Below are positions 24,032 to 37,300 of a stretch of DNA of 52,444 nucleotides, one piece after another. Location: assembly GCA_905250885.1 (NCBI GenBank), contig CAJNOQ010000392.1:1-52444 (forward strand), written 5' to 3'. The notes under the pieces were generated by a model. The model was given only the letters and a program-made list of their open reading frames with translations, did not search any database and was not told the DNA's origin. A program made the translations under genes and the position numbers. This stretch comes from Didymodactylos carnosus. Its lineage: Eukaryota > Rotifera > Eurotatoria > Philodinida > Philodinidae. Numbering within the stretch: position 1 is the stretch's first letter; every line of letters begins with the position of its first letter.

Positions 24032-25088
24032 TTAGATATTTGAATTTGTATGATTACTATTTGCTTGTTGTTGAGATTGTCCTCCTTGTTGCATAACCAT
24101 TTGTAATTGTTGTTCATTTGGTTGTGATGATGGTCGACTTGTTGATGGTAATTTTGGTTTTGGTATCTTGTCAAGTAAATCTTTTAATTGTTTACCATCA
24201 ACTGTTTCATCATACGATTTTAAAAGTTCATATAGTTTTAATAAATGTTTAATAACATCATATAATTGTTCTAAATCAATATTATTACCTTGATCAACTA
24301 AATATTGTTTACATAAATCTAATTTCTTACAATAATGACATGAGAGAAATAGACAAGCTAATGTAATAATGTATGGTGGATACAATAGACAAACATCCGT
24401 TTTTAATGTATCATTTATCATACGCCATGTTGTTTGAAAAATAATATCATCTAATTGTAATTCTTTTGAATACATATCTAATGAACGATAGGGATGATAA
24501 ACAATTAAACAACAATCCATTATTTCTAATAGATAAAATTCACATTCTAAAATGTGCTTAGATTGATACGGATAATCACCAAGTTGTTGTTGTTGAGATT
24601 GATTTTGTCCAATACCTATGAAAAAAAATTAAAAAAAAATGGCGGTCAAGTTTGAATTCATATACAAGATAACATTAATAAATATTATTCTTACCTTGTT
24701 GTTGATGTGTGGCTAATAGACGATAATATTTTTTAAATGCTGTTTGAACACCTCCCATAATTCTGTTATTTGATAATGTACTAAATTCTTCAACTTTTGA
24801 TGCTAAGAACAGACATGTTGGTGCCAATAGAATAGGATCAATGGACTTTAATGAATATCTGGCATAAAATCGTTTAAAATAGACAATAGCTGTTGCAATG
24901 ACTTGCTGTCTAACTTTCATTTGTTCACCAATTGTTTGAATAAAATTTGAATAAAATATCATTAATTTTAAATAATCGTCTTCGGTTATTGAACACAGCT
25001 GTAAATCACGTAAACGTACAGACATTAATTCTTGACGAACAAATAACCATTGCTGAAACTGTGAACTTTTCCAATAACTAGCAGCCAT
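24032..25088 (-). CDS. CCNC: Cyclin C (Mediator kinase module)
   Basis: Two coding exons, 25088-24695 and 24615-24032, separated by a 79-bp intron. 978 nt, 325 residues (human 283). The start MAASYWKSSQFQQWL matches the cyclin C N-terminus. The first cyclin box contains the near-invariant VIATAIVYFKRFYARYSLKS and LASKVEEF; the second contains MDCCLIVYHPYRSL and DVCLLYPPYIITLACLF. These are diagnostic of cyclin C rather than other transcriptional cyclins. It partners CDK8 with MED12/MED13 in the Mediator kinase module in the nucleus. Extra length is a Gln-rich insert at the exon junction (QQQ…NQSQQQQ) between the two boxes and a Gln/Asn-rich tail after the KIPKPKLP-type segment. Downstream lies a hAT-like MITE only about 60 bp from the stop. 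Confidence 0.95.
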
Positions 25089-25333
25089 CTACAAATCAAA
25101 AAAAAAATGTAGCAATAAATTTATTTGTACATATTAAAAATACGTCTTAAAGAAAGAAATACGTAGTTTTTTTGTCCATATATATTTTTTTCTAATATAA
25201 AAAATACATGAGTATTTTACAACTTCATTTCACTAGGTGTAAAACATATTATGCAAAAACATACAAAATAATAATGACTAGGCTAAAATCATCGAAACAA
25301 CGAAGACAATAAGTCACACTTGAAACATAAATA

Positions 25334-25991
25334 CAGTGACTCGAAAACTTATTCGTCCACCTTTCTTCAATCATAATACCTAGAACAAATATGAACAGAT
25401 GGAAGAATTTTCAATCTTATGTGGTGTATACAAAGGTTTCATCGAAATTTCTGAAACTAGGATCTATGGAAAACCAAAACCTCATAAAAACATATGCCCG
25501 AATGAGACCGAGAAATTTTTTACAAATAACTCTCCCGTATGGAGAAAACATTTCTGAGCAAAATGAGACGTCTCCGAGCTCTCTACAACATTTTTTCATG
25601 AAACAGCATTCAATTTACAAAAGGCCCTGAGGACATATCTTTCATGTTTTTCCGCTAATTTTGGTGGTATCAGACCGTTCGTAAATTGAATGCTGTTTCA
25701 CGAAAAAATGTCGTAGAGAGCTCACAGACGTCTCATTTTGCTCAGAAATGTTTGCTCTGTATGACAGTAATTTCTAAAAAATTTCTCGGTCGAACTCGGG
25801 GAAATGTTTTTGTGAAATTTTTGGTTTTCCATAGAACCTGGTTTCAGGAATTTCTATGAAACTTTTATATACACCACACAAGATTGAAAATTCTTCCATC
25901 TGTTCAAATATTTTTTCAAATTTGTTCTAGGTATTATGGTTGATGAGGAAGATTAAAAGTAAAGGTGGACGAAAACTTTTTCTAGCCACTG
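25334..25991. mobile_element. TIR element, about 660 bp
   Basis: Left end cagtgactcgaaaacttatt and right end (reverse complement) cagtggctagaaaaagtttt, both followed by cgtccacc. Arms of more than 150 bp are inverted, with landmarks gaagaattttcaatctt and ggttttccatag. CAGTG-type ends with GAAAA…TTTTCGTCCACC resemble Tc1/mariner termini, but no TA flank is preserved on the right. A further inner inverted pair surrounds aacagcattcaatttac. No transposase. Confidence 0.7.
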
Positions 25992-26429
25992 CAAATCACT
26001 ATAACTGATAAAAATAAGTGTTAATTGGTAATTTATCGAGAAAGCAAATTATTATTTATTTAAATTATAAATAATTAATTAATTTATTTTATTGAAAGAT
26101 TCCGATGGAAACCCGTATACAAAAACTTGTATAAAAAACGCACAAAAGATTCCGGCTTTCTTTGTAGTCCTTCTCGCTTTCATCTCACCACCCTTCACGC
26201 CGCCTTTGATCTTATTCAAATTTTTGTATATAGAATCCATTGTGCATTTTCACCGGAATCTTTTCTGACTTTATTCTTATTATGGCAGCGGTACAGAACA
26301 CTTCGACAAAAAGTTTTATTGTATTTTTCTTTTTGTAAAAAGATTTTACTGATGATTGTTTGCATCAGAATGGAAAATCAATTTATCTGAGGATAGGAGG
26401 CTAAAAAGTCAATTTAGAGGTGTAGAGTG

Positions 26430-26776
26430 CAGAGACCGAAACGGGTCGGGTTCGGATCGAGTTTCGATCTAACTCAGATCAATATAAAATAAACTGCCTG
26501 AATTTTCCAAACTTTTCAAGGAAAAAATGACGGAAACTGTAAGGAAGCTGACTATTTTTTTGAAAACATTTCAAAACAATCTGACTAAGATAACGTTTCT
26601 ATAGGAAAGAAGTGTTTCTTTGCGAATGTGTACGAAAACATTTTCATGTTTCGGTTCTAGTTCGGATCGCAATTGCAAAATTTTCGGGTGTGTTCGGGTC
26701 AATTCACGTTCGGATCGGGTCGGATTCGGGTCGAGTCGGGTACAGGTCACGTTTGGTTGACCCGTTTGGGTCTCTG
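26430..26776. mobile_element. hAT-like MITE, 347 bp, GC-richer interior
   Basis: Ends CAGAGACCGAAACGGGTCGG / …GACCCGTTTGGGTCTCTG. Flanks GTAGAGTG (26422-26429) and GTAGAGTA (26777-26784) match at 7 of 8. The interior near both ends repeats gggtcgg, ttcggatcg and related words. The base composition is markedly GC-richer than the surroundings. No transposase. Confidence 0.82.
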
Positions 26777-27638
26777 GTAGAGTATAAATTACCTTAGACT
26801 GTTTGTTGAAATATTGATTAATTTTTACTTACTGCATTTGTCTAAGTGTTCCACCATATGTCTACCCTGATAATTTATTTTATCTTTCTCTAAGTTCATA
26901 CTAGATTAATGAAATGGCAAAAGACGAAAGATAATTGTGTGATATGTAAAAACTGCGATATGCTCTATCTTCTATATTTTAAAACCAACAGTTTTCAATT
27001 TTTTTGCTTCAAATTTCAACAATATAAAATAATTGTTGTATTTCTGAATCCAATATAATGAGGCACCAAATTTTCTTTTGTTTTTAAATTTTTAAAATAA
27101 CAGAATACATGAATATGGTAAGTTTACGTATTATGTATATGTGCGATGTTGTTATCGACAAATATGTAGATTACTTAGTTGAGGATGATCAAGACACATC
27201 ACAATTATTTATTAATATAGAGCATTTTGATTTAAATATGAGAAACATATCAATTGGCATGAATGATCCATAGTAGAGCATTATGAACAAATACGATAAT
27301 CACATTATTTGTAAATAACTTTAAGAACACCAATCACATAATAGACGATCACTTATCTTTTCAGTTAACGATCTAAAGTAAAGAATATAGCATTTAATCA
27401 AACGAGTTAAACACATATTCTACGCACTATATCTGTGTAACGTTTTCTTAGCATTATAGAAATAAAATCATTTTGAAGTTTTTATTATTGATGTCAACTA
27501 GCAGTGCGCTTTTACACAATGTTCAGATGTATAGAGGAGACATGAAAATTAATAATCAGAATAATAAGAATACGCACATTTTATTTTGCAAGTGTGACAT
27601 TTATTGAAAGGCCTAGAAAGAATGAACCCCAATAAACG

Positions 27639-28782
27639 TTAAAAGCTTTAGCAATTGTTTTATCTATTTTATTACAATTGTATTCAGTCAGCATATCATT
27701 TTTAATATTATTAGACACTTGATTCTGCAAAATCTGAACTTTCAATTGTTGTCGTATGAGGGGCTCTCGTCGAGAAAGCTAACTTCATCATTTTTCCACA
27801 GTGTACGCTAACGAGATGGTACGTAAAAGTGTAGCATCTTCCTGCTATAGTTTTCTATATTCCGATTTTGTGAAAACGTTTTAGTGATTTTGAGGCATCT
27901 ACTCCGATTTGAAAAGTTAAAAAGCCTTCATCAATTTCCAAAACTTTCCAAATTTACTTCGGATTTTCAAAAGATCTCCTGACTTTGGCTATCCGTGGCG
28001 CCTCTATCGAAGACGGGTGTAAACATGTAGAGATAATCTCAAAAAGCAATGAAGAATTCAATGTGTTTCATGGTTATGCAAAATTTTTCAACACTACTTG
28101 AACACGGTCATTGCAAAATAGAAGCATTTCTCCAATCATCCACTAACTAACATCCTATGAATAAGATGAGCATAACTCAGTAAGAACGTCCATTAAATCT
28201 TTGAAACTTGCACAAAAAGTAGAGTTTAATGTGACGAACATTATGCAAAGATCAAACGATCGAAAATGTTAGATCCTGCAACAGTAGTTTTCCAGATCCC
28301 ACCCTCTAATGTATCACTAGAAATCAATGTTCTAAATGACTTTTTAAAATTAAATTTTCGAAAAAATCGAATTTCTATATTTTTAAACCTTGTTACTATT
28401 TTATTCTACACATGAATCATCATGTTTTATATAAAACTAGACATTTTTTCTCATAGTAATAACTTAAAGTGGAGACCGTGGCAGTTCTATTACTACTCAC
28501 GTGTACGTTATACTGTGTTCCAGAAAGTCTTTTCATAAAAGCACAATATTCTTGTGAGATTCGAAGAGCACTGGTGATCAACATACTTTGCTATATTTTA
28601 CCAAAAGCTTTCAGCGTACACTTTCGAAAAATGATGAAGTTATCTTTCTCGACGAGAGCCCCTCATACGACAACAATTGAAAGTTCAGATTTTGCAGAAT
28701 CAAGTGTCTAATAATATTAAAAATGATATGTTGGCTGAATACAATTGTAATAAAATAGATAAAACAATTGCTAAAGCTTTTA
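27639..28782. mobile_element. TIR element, about 1.14 kb, arms about 170 bp
   Basis: Arms 27639-27810 and 28613-28782 are almost perfect inverted copies (ttaaaagctttagcaattgt… / …caattgctaaagcttttag), including gtatgaggggctctcgtcga. The high arm identity suggests a recent element. The 800-bp interior has no recognisable transposase, and the small open frames inside start or end in the arms. Confidence 0.8.
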
Positions 28783-29364
28783 GCACTTATCAACTCTCAT
28801 CCTATTTTTTCAGTATAAAAAAAACAAACAGCAAAACAAACAACAACAGCAATGATCGGTCAGTTGCTGTTGTTTTTCTGAACATTCAAAAAACATAACA
28901 GATTTTGCCAGGCTAGGTATGTTATCCAGAAAAAAACTAAATGATATATTAAGAACGAAAAAAGTCTAAAAACAGCAACAAAAAAAGAACAAGCACATGA
29001 GATACGTCTTCAGCGTTTGCATCTTATGTAGAGACGCAATTGTTTCCAAACATTCCATTTAGTACAAATATACGCGGAGTACGACAAAAAATAAAAAGAA
29101 AGATGTATTCAGTGCAAGAAGTACTAAGAACAACAAAGAGCCAAAATTTTTGGCAAAAATGAGGCCATATCTTGAAATTAATGCTAGGGGGTTCTTGCAT
29201 TATTGGTGAACAAATTTAAATCAGAAATAAAGACATGCACACATACAGACAGAAACAATGGAAGAAACTTGATATTAGTTTTGTATCACAGATAAGAAAA
29301 AAAGGAAAGTAATGCGAGTTTCAGTTGGAAGAGATAGAATAGAGAAAAATGTTTGTGACACACA
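28783..29364. other. 3' flank of RING gene
   Basis: AT-rich, A-rich on the plus strand (aaaaaagaacaag…). No gene or repeat recognised. Likely 3' UTR and downstream region of the minus-strand RING gene. Confidence 0.4.
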
Positions 29365-30307
29365 TTAATTGAATGGTAAATACCGTCGATTATGGTATGT
29401 TAAATTTTGACGAGTTCGACTGGAGGATCGAATTGGCCCAGACGTTGTGCAAGATGATTCTGAAAGAAAAAACCATAAAAAATAACAATACACAATGAAA
29501 TTAACGAATGTCACAAGTGACACACACTCATACTTTGCTCTGTAATAGGATAAACATGTCGACAGCAAGGACCTAAAATGAAGCAAAAATAGAAAAAAAC
29601 ATATGTAGATTGAGTGATATGCGTTGCTGACTTACATGTTTTTTTTTGTTGAAACCATTTTTCAATACAATTGTTATGAAATTTGTGTCTACAATACGGC
29701 AGTGTTAAAAATACGTCAAGTCCCAACTCATCCATACATATCATACAAGTTGATTTGGATTCTTTTTCGGCACTAAATTTTTTTTCTATTACTTGAACAT
29801 ACTTTTGTAGGGTATATAAAATATGTTGAATGTTTGGTTCATGATGTCTGTATGGAATCGTAAAAAAATTTTGATCATTTGATGAACGTGTTGTTGAATT
29901 TTTATATGAACATAGAATACATTTATCTTGGCTACAATTTGCGCATAAATAATGACCACAATCGTCAATTTTAGGTGATGAGACGAGTGAACATGAACAT
30001 GCTGAACAGATGCATTGCGAATGAATATAATTATCTGAATAATCATACCAACAGCGTGGACCTGGAAAGATGATTGACAAATAACTAAACTTTTTGAAAG
30101 TTATATGAAATACCATTTAAATTATTTTATCTTTCTTTTGTCCTAATTTTAAAAAATAAGATACTTACAGTTTGTTTCGCATGCGTGACCTGATAATCGG
30201 CAATTTTCACAACATTTATGTCTTGTGCATGTTTCAAAACCCGATTGTATTTGACACTTCTTTTCCGATGTTGGATTATTACACCATTCACAGCAGACTG
30301 CCAACAT
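29365..30307 (-). CDS. RING-type zinc finger protein, putative E3 ubiquitin ligase
   Basis: Four coding exons: 30307-30169, 30061-29636, 29572-29534 (39 nt), 29459-29365. 699 nt, 232 residues, phases consistent. The C-terminal half has a RING: CMICMDELGLDVFLTLPYC, then RHKFHNNCIEKWFQ, with the last pair CPCC supplied by the junction of exon 2 and the tiny exon 3. That junction completes the zinc-binding set and supports the splicing. The N-terminal half is very Cys-rich (CCEWCNN…CTRHKCCENC…CETNCPRCWY…CICSACSC…CGHYLCANC…CILC), suggesting a second zinc-binding module that I do not recognise. A RING normally recruits an E2~ubiquitin. The substrate is unknown. The tail after the RING is Ser/Arg-rich and short. 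Confidence 0.8.
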
Positions 30308-31386
30308 ATTTAACTCTATATGGTATTAAAACCTTAATTGCATTCTTCGACAGATTTGTGAAATCAAGAGACCAAGGAAAAAAAATAGATATGAGATCAA
30401 TTGGTCATTTTTAAGTGTTTCCCTTTATCGTCCAACACAAAAAAACTGTTTATTTATTTCCTTTTAGCCCCAAATAAGTAAATAATTAAATAATTTGCAA
30501 TGAATAAGAATCCAAGATAAACATTGAAGGACTGTTGGATAGTATTCTGTATTGGTACATCATAAGCGTTAGAGAAGAACGATGAAAGATGTCGCGTTCT
30601 TCCGTCGGCAGTGTGTTTTTGTCAACGTATATCGAGTAACATATCCCCCAACACATTTTCTAGAAGATATTGATTATTGCATGTTCTTAATTAAGGTGGC
30701 GCTGTGCATCTTTACAAAACTAAGCATAAGAAATGAAGTTTTGTGCTCAATCTGATTTCGAAGATTTTAAACGATAGTATATATTTTTGGCGTTGATGTA
30801 TCTCACAAAATTTTGACTAGAATTTGAGGTGGGACCGTTACCCGTTACTCCCATTATCTCTGGTACAGAGTAACAAAGATCAGGGGAGTAACGAACGGGT
30901 CGCATCTTTAACTAGAATTACTATCATCATGCTGGTGAACTCCTAGATTATCTCGAAGGAAAGTCTACTAAATATTCATTAGTAATACAAATACCTTTTA
31001 AAAATTTTAAACATATAGTGTCTCTTCCTAAAATTCAGCATGCATGTACATACTACGTAGTTTTCAAGACAACCGGATGACTTTCTTTAAAGAGGTGGTG
31101 TTACAGAGCTACAAGCAATTACAACGTAGTTTCCCTTCGTTTATGAAATTCATACGGGGAGAAAGATACCACAAAAATTGTAAGAATTTAATGTGTCTGT
31201 TGCTGTGCAACAGAAAAATATATAAGAGAGAAATGGCTACTGCTTTGACAGTATGTAGGCAAAAAAGATCACTATGGTGTTTCTATACCTATAGAGTATC
31301 AAAATTAAACTGCTGCTCAACTTTTGCAAAACCTGGCTATTCTCTATTTGGATACTTGCTACTGTATGCATTGAAAATAGTGAAAA
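30308..31386. other. Divergent intergenic region, RING gene / SPEF2
   Basis: About 1.1 kb between the divergently transcribed RING gene (-) and SPEF2 (+), so it should hold both promoters. It contains a small inverted repeat at 30836-30903. An open frame at 31044-31394 is rejected as a gene (see rejected list). Confidence 0.45.
30836..30903. repeat. Small inverted repeat
   Basis: ggaccgttacccgttactcc and, about 40 bp on, gggagtaacgaacgggtcgc are imperfect reverse complements. GC-richer than its surroundings. Possibly a MITE relic related to elements rich in ggagtaa. Confidence 0.5.
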
Positions 31387-34300
31387 ATGTCTGAAATTTT
31401 AATCGGCTGGTTGAACAATGAAGTTCAACTGTCGAAAAAGATCGGTTAGTTTTATTTCTCTACAACTCAGTTTCGGCACTTTCAATGGAAATTGTTACGT
31501 TTAGAGTCTACCATGAATTTGGCTGCCGAATTTGCTAACGGTTATTTATTTGGTGAAGTTGCTAACAAATTCGGATTACAAGATGATTTTTCTCTATTTA
31601 GTCAAAGCAAGTAAGTTGCATAGAATATTTCATGCGTTTTCCAGTTTTATCTGTGATTTTTTTCTACTTCTTTTTGTAGAAATTCTTCGGCTCAATTAAA
31701 TAATTTTACCCGTTTGGAACGTACACTTCATTTATTAGAAATACCATTTAATACGGGTACAGCTCGCCATATAATGACACAAGAACGTGGTGCAGCCAGT
31801 CAACTACTCTATCAGTTGTATACCGCATTAAATCGGAAAAAGAAGCGAAATTTAACTGGAACAGCTATGGAAACAATGACAGCACCAGCCACAAAAATTT
31901 TAGCTCAAGCTGAGTCGCTCACCTATCAAAATGTAAAACAATTCGAATTATTTCAATGTAAGAAAAATGATATAAACATTATTCTCTTGTGATTCTAGTT
32001 AATGAAGAAAAAAACGCCGCGTCAATGCGATTTAAATATCCTACAACTAATAGCAAAACATGAACAATTTAAACAAAAGCAAGATGATCTCATATTCAAG
32101 CGAAAGTGTGTAGAAAATCTACAAATACTTTAAATTCTTCGGTTTACAGGGAAAGCAGAACTCTGAGTTCTCTCACCTACTATTTTATTTTCAAGTTATT
32201 AGAAACTAGAGTTGTTGTAGCTTTAGCACTAGGATAAGAACCATAATGTAATACATAATAGCTTGATTCTGTATTAGAAATCTGCATTGGCACAGGAATC
32301 CCCGTAACCACGAGAAGGGCTCAAAAAGGGCACGGATGGGCAATCGTTCTCTCGGATAGGTGCAGATTTTGAAAACTTTTTGTGTAAAAAATAAATTCAA
32401 AATATAAATTGTTTGAGAATGAAGCATAGGTGGTAAAAGACGTGCCAATGAAAGACCATGGTTTACGGACGAGAAAATTTTTGTTGAGATATACAAGAGG
32501 ATAGTAGAGAAGAAAATATCTGTGGTTAAAACACGATTTTTTGGTCACAGTACAGATCTTTTATCCACAGTCTGTCCGGCACGGACAGACACGGGCAACC
32601 GAAAAAAGTCACGGATGAGTATGGGCAGAAAAATCTTTTCCGTGCAGATCTCTATTCCGGATACACTTTAATACTGCTGCTGTTTTATTATTGAAATATG
32701 CATGTGTTTTTGTTTAAGGTACGAAGAAGAAGAAGAGAAACGTCAAGAAATCGAATCGAAAAGACAATATTTATTAGATCGTTCGAAAGAAAAACGTCTT
32801 AAAGATGTTGAGATGATGGCAAAAATACGGTAAGAATAAAAAGATAGAATTTAGAAGATATTTTTATTAAAATTTAAAATGGACATTTTTTTGATTGATA
32901 TTCGGGTTAACTGTAAAACGTTGGTAGAGAAAAAAGAAATGGTGTATACTGCTTTAAAGTCAGAAGAATATTTTGCTATGCTCTTTGTTCTAACTACTGT
33001 AGAGTTCGAATTTAAAAAATCTATTGTATTGCAACTATTCCGTCTGTCATTTGTTTTATGATATGTTTACGTTTGAAGTAGTTCACCAGATCTTGGCTAT
33101 GATGTTGAAATTGAACCAATGGTGTAAGTTTTTTTCGTTAATACGGCAATATTTCTTATCTATTATGCATGTGCATGTTTCTTAGAATTATATTGCATGA
33201 TTATTATACTATATCGTTCGTCAAACTATCTTATTTGAAGGTGGACTATCCTTTCTCTTTTACTGCATGCATCTATTTATCTGCCATTTTATCTGCCCAC
33301 GTATTATTTATTTATCTTTCTGACGATGAAAAATCGTTTGTTGCAAAAGAAAACAATTTTCTTAAACTTTCTAAACTTTTTAGAGCAAATACAATTGATA
33401 TTCCCAAAACACCACCACTATTAACAAAACAGGCTTTAGAAAGAAAGAAAAGACAACGAAAAGAAGTGGAAATGCAGGTAGGATGAACGCTGATAGTCAG
33501 GGTTTTCGTTACAAATTTTTTGAGGAGGGGGAAGTTCAGGGACTTACTCCAAAGTATGAAATATGAAAATTTGACTTACTCCCACTGAACTTACTTCCAG
33601 TTTGATTTACGCCCATTGAAGCTTAAATACAGGTATTTTCGATTTTTTTATATCATAGCTATAATAAACACGTTTCATAAACGGCTTTTAAAGCTATTAA
33701 TTACGACAAAATTCATGTTCATTATCTCATTATTAACATACTTTTAGCTTACTTTATCAGGACATTACTTAATCCGTGCTACTTACTCTGGACCTTTGAT
33801 CTACTTCAATATTGCTTACTCCGAGTTCCACCTATTCCAAAATCACTTACTCCGAAATCACTTACTCGGAGACCACTTACTCCGAATTTCAAACGAGGGG
33901 AGGGATTTCCCCCTCCTTCCCCCCCCTAATCGAAAACTCTGCTGATAGTCTCTGATCAACATTTTTGTTTGAAAAAGTTTTTTTTTAAATAGGAAACAAT
34001 GAATGATATCAAAAAATTTGAAAAACGTGTACTTACACATTCAGATTTTGAAGATGAGGGTTTCGATGAACAAACCAACAGGTACGGCTCTAACATACGA
34101 TATTTAAATTAATCGAATACAAAACTATTCTATTTGTCTGAATGTAACAGTCGGGCTGATTAGTTTTCAACCCAATACGAACTATTTTCTCCTCATTTTT
34201 TTTAGTGAATCAATTAATTTAGCTGATATTGAAGTATCAGCACCATATGAACAAGAAAATGCACCAAAACCATCAACAGATATCACCGAATACATACATT

Positions 34301-37300
34301 CTAAAACAACATCGGGCATCGATCCATACATAATGGAAATTCGTCGACGTTTACAAGAAGATATACACGCAAGACGAGAAAGAGAAAAACGGCGACGAAA
34401 AGTACTTGTGGATCAATTGAGAGCATTAGAATCCATTGAGGTAAAAGAGTAATTTTGTAAATAATAGATGTAGTTTATCTGTCTGTATCCAGGATGCTCG
34501 TCGAGAAGAATCGTTAGTTAGCCATTTATTGCGTCAATCACAATTTGAACGGCGTTTAGCAGTCGAATTATTACAAACTCGACATGAAAAAGATGTATTG
34601 AGACAAAATCGAATTGGTCATGAAAAAGAATTAGAACAACGTCGACGACTAGACTTTATTGAAGCAATGGATAGAGAAGCAGTTGAGTAAGATTTAATGT
34701 TCATTATACGATGACTATTCTTTATCTCTGCACAGGAACTGGCTCGATTAGCACGAATAGAATATGCTGAGCAAGTACGAAAAGATAAAGAGTTACATGA
34801 TATCATTGCTTCTGATAAAGCGGAAGCACAACATCAAGAAAATTTTCAAGTATGCACAGAAATTACGTGGCAACTTGTTGATTTTTCATTAAAAGTTAGT
34901 GAATACCGTCAATTATGTGAGAAGTAGGTGATAATTTATTAACAAGTTTTATTATAAATAAAAGATTAAACATTTATAACTCACTTCTGTTCTTTTCTTA
35001 AGTTTAATACCTGTAAAATTATGGCGTGAATGGAATGCTTTGTTTATTGCCGGACAATCATTGTTTGATGATGAAAATCGTGCTGATCAACAGGATAAAC
35101 CGAATAAACTACATGCACAAACAATATTAGAAGAAGAAAGTTTAAAATTGTTAGATGAAGGTGATTTTAACGAATATCGAAATATGATTGGTGAGTGGGA
35201 ACCACCGACACGTGAACAATTTCCATTTGAAACACCACCAGTAGATAACCCTATCTATGGTTTTGTTATTAATCGATTACATCACATTGTTCACCCACCA
35301 CCAGTAGGAATAATATTTTTTTCGGAGTGTTTGTCCAAAACTACTGATTTTTCTAAATTTTACAGGAAAAATTACCGCCACCATTATTTCCTGCTTATGG
35401 ACTGAAAATCATTGTATTGGGCAAATCATTTTCTGGTAAAACAACGGCTCTAAAACGTTATTGTGAAGGTATATTAAAACTAAATGAATTTACATATAAT
35501 GAAGTCATTTTATTATTTTAAAATTTTAGAACATACCATTGTCATCATCAGTTTGGAAAATCTTGTTCATGAAGCGATTGATGCTTTTAAAAATAATGAA
35601 ATGAGAGAAGGAGAAGTATTAATCAAATTGATATTCTATAGACACTTTTTTAATAAATTTAATTGTACCTTAGGCAGATTCGGACTCTGAATCTTCAGTG
35701 ATACTGGATGAGGATAAAAAACCAGATGAAAACACATCTGGAAATCAAACAGGTAAATATATAGATATAATACCGTTGTCAATTAATCAAGTTTTTAGAA
35801 GATTCACATGATCAAAACATCTTAGTTTAATACTTAAATATTTACCTCTTTAGACAGATAGGTTATCATATAGTGATACGATCATATTGGATTCGAATCC
35901 TGATGATATTTTTGATATATTTAGATAAAAGATTGAATCTTGATGATCAGAATATCTATTATTATAGACAGATGAATAATAATCAAGGACAAAAAGAAAG
36001 TCATTTTCATAAGAAATCTCTAAATGAGAAATGTAAAATAAGAAAAAAGAGTTATAAAAAAGGAAAAAATATTCAATTACTTTAATGCATAAACAACCCA
36101 GGACGTCGAAAACGGTGTAATTAATTGCCAATTAAATACCATTTAATACGCTGTTAATAAGCATTTAAATGGCATTTTTATGACATTTGACCCCGTTTTT
36201 TGCCATTATAACTGGGAACGTTTAAGTGCATTTATTTCGCATTTTTTTAAATGTCAAAAAACGGTCAAATAACAGGCATTTAACTGCTGCCAGTAACCCT
36301 ACTGGTCACATTTTTTTGCCATTTAAATATCAATTGTTAGACCGTTAGAAAATGTCAAAAATATATCTTCTGAACCTGAGGTACTATCACCTGCATCGAG
36401 TCAAGAATCATAGACCACTTCTTCGAGGCAAGTTTCTATGACTCGTATAATTGAAGAGGAGAAACACTTGAAATTATTTTAGGAAAATCAGAGTCAGTTA
36501 TACTATTCATGACGGCAGAATAAAACGATGAATGACTTGGTGACCATAAATTGGCTGTTAAATGCCATTTTATGACCAGTTTTTTGCCATTTTGAAATGG
36601 AGAAAAAACGAACATTTAACGGCCACATTTATTTGGCATTAGTTAACGCAGTCTAATAAATGGACGAAAATGCCATTTAATGGTGTCCGTAAAATGACAA
36701 TTTTTCAGACATTGCCTATAATCTGGCATTATTTTCACCGTTATTGCAAAGTCAAAAAATTGTCATTATAATGGCTGTTAAATGACAATTTTCATTCGAT
36801 TTTTACACAATTAACAGGCTATTTTTTGGCATATAGTTAACAGGCTGTTAATGGACAATTAAATGCCAGTTTTCGTCGACCTGGGAATTTAATTTATCTT
36901 TCGCAAGAGGTAGAATGAATAGATATATAAGCTGCAATATGCACCCAACATTTGCCTAATATTTAATATTATTTTGTTTATCATTTGTGCTTATTAGTTC
37001 ACACAAAGAATGACAGTGCTATTTTTCTTCTTTTTTTTAGACGGATCTCCACCTCTTCCAGTACCTGCTATGCATGAATCTGGAACAACAAAATCAGCCA
37101 GACCAAATCAGACCGATAAGGTAAATAAAAGTGTATAATTCGATTTAGTTAGTTATTAGCTTTTGACTTTAGTTGACTGATCGTGCCAAATTAGGAACTA
37201 TTCTTACTCAATCGATGAAATTAGGCGAAGCTCTCAGTGATCAAATGGCTGTTCAACTAATAACAGAAAGATTACGGTTCGTAATACGATTGTTAAAAGA

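Noticed and set aside
28469..28898. Open frames of 73-80 codons
   Set aside because: They run into the inverted arm of the 27639-28782 element; no domain.
31044..31394. 116-codon plus-strand open frame just upstream of SPEF2
   Set aside because: It overlaps the SPEF2 start codon in another frame, has no domain or splice support, and lies in the presumed 5' region. Chance frame or uORF at best.
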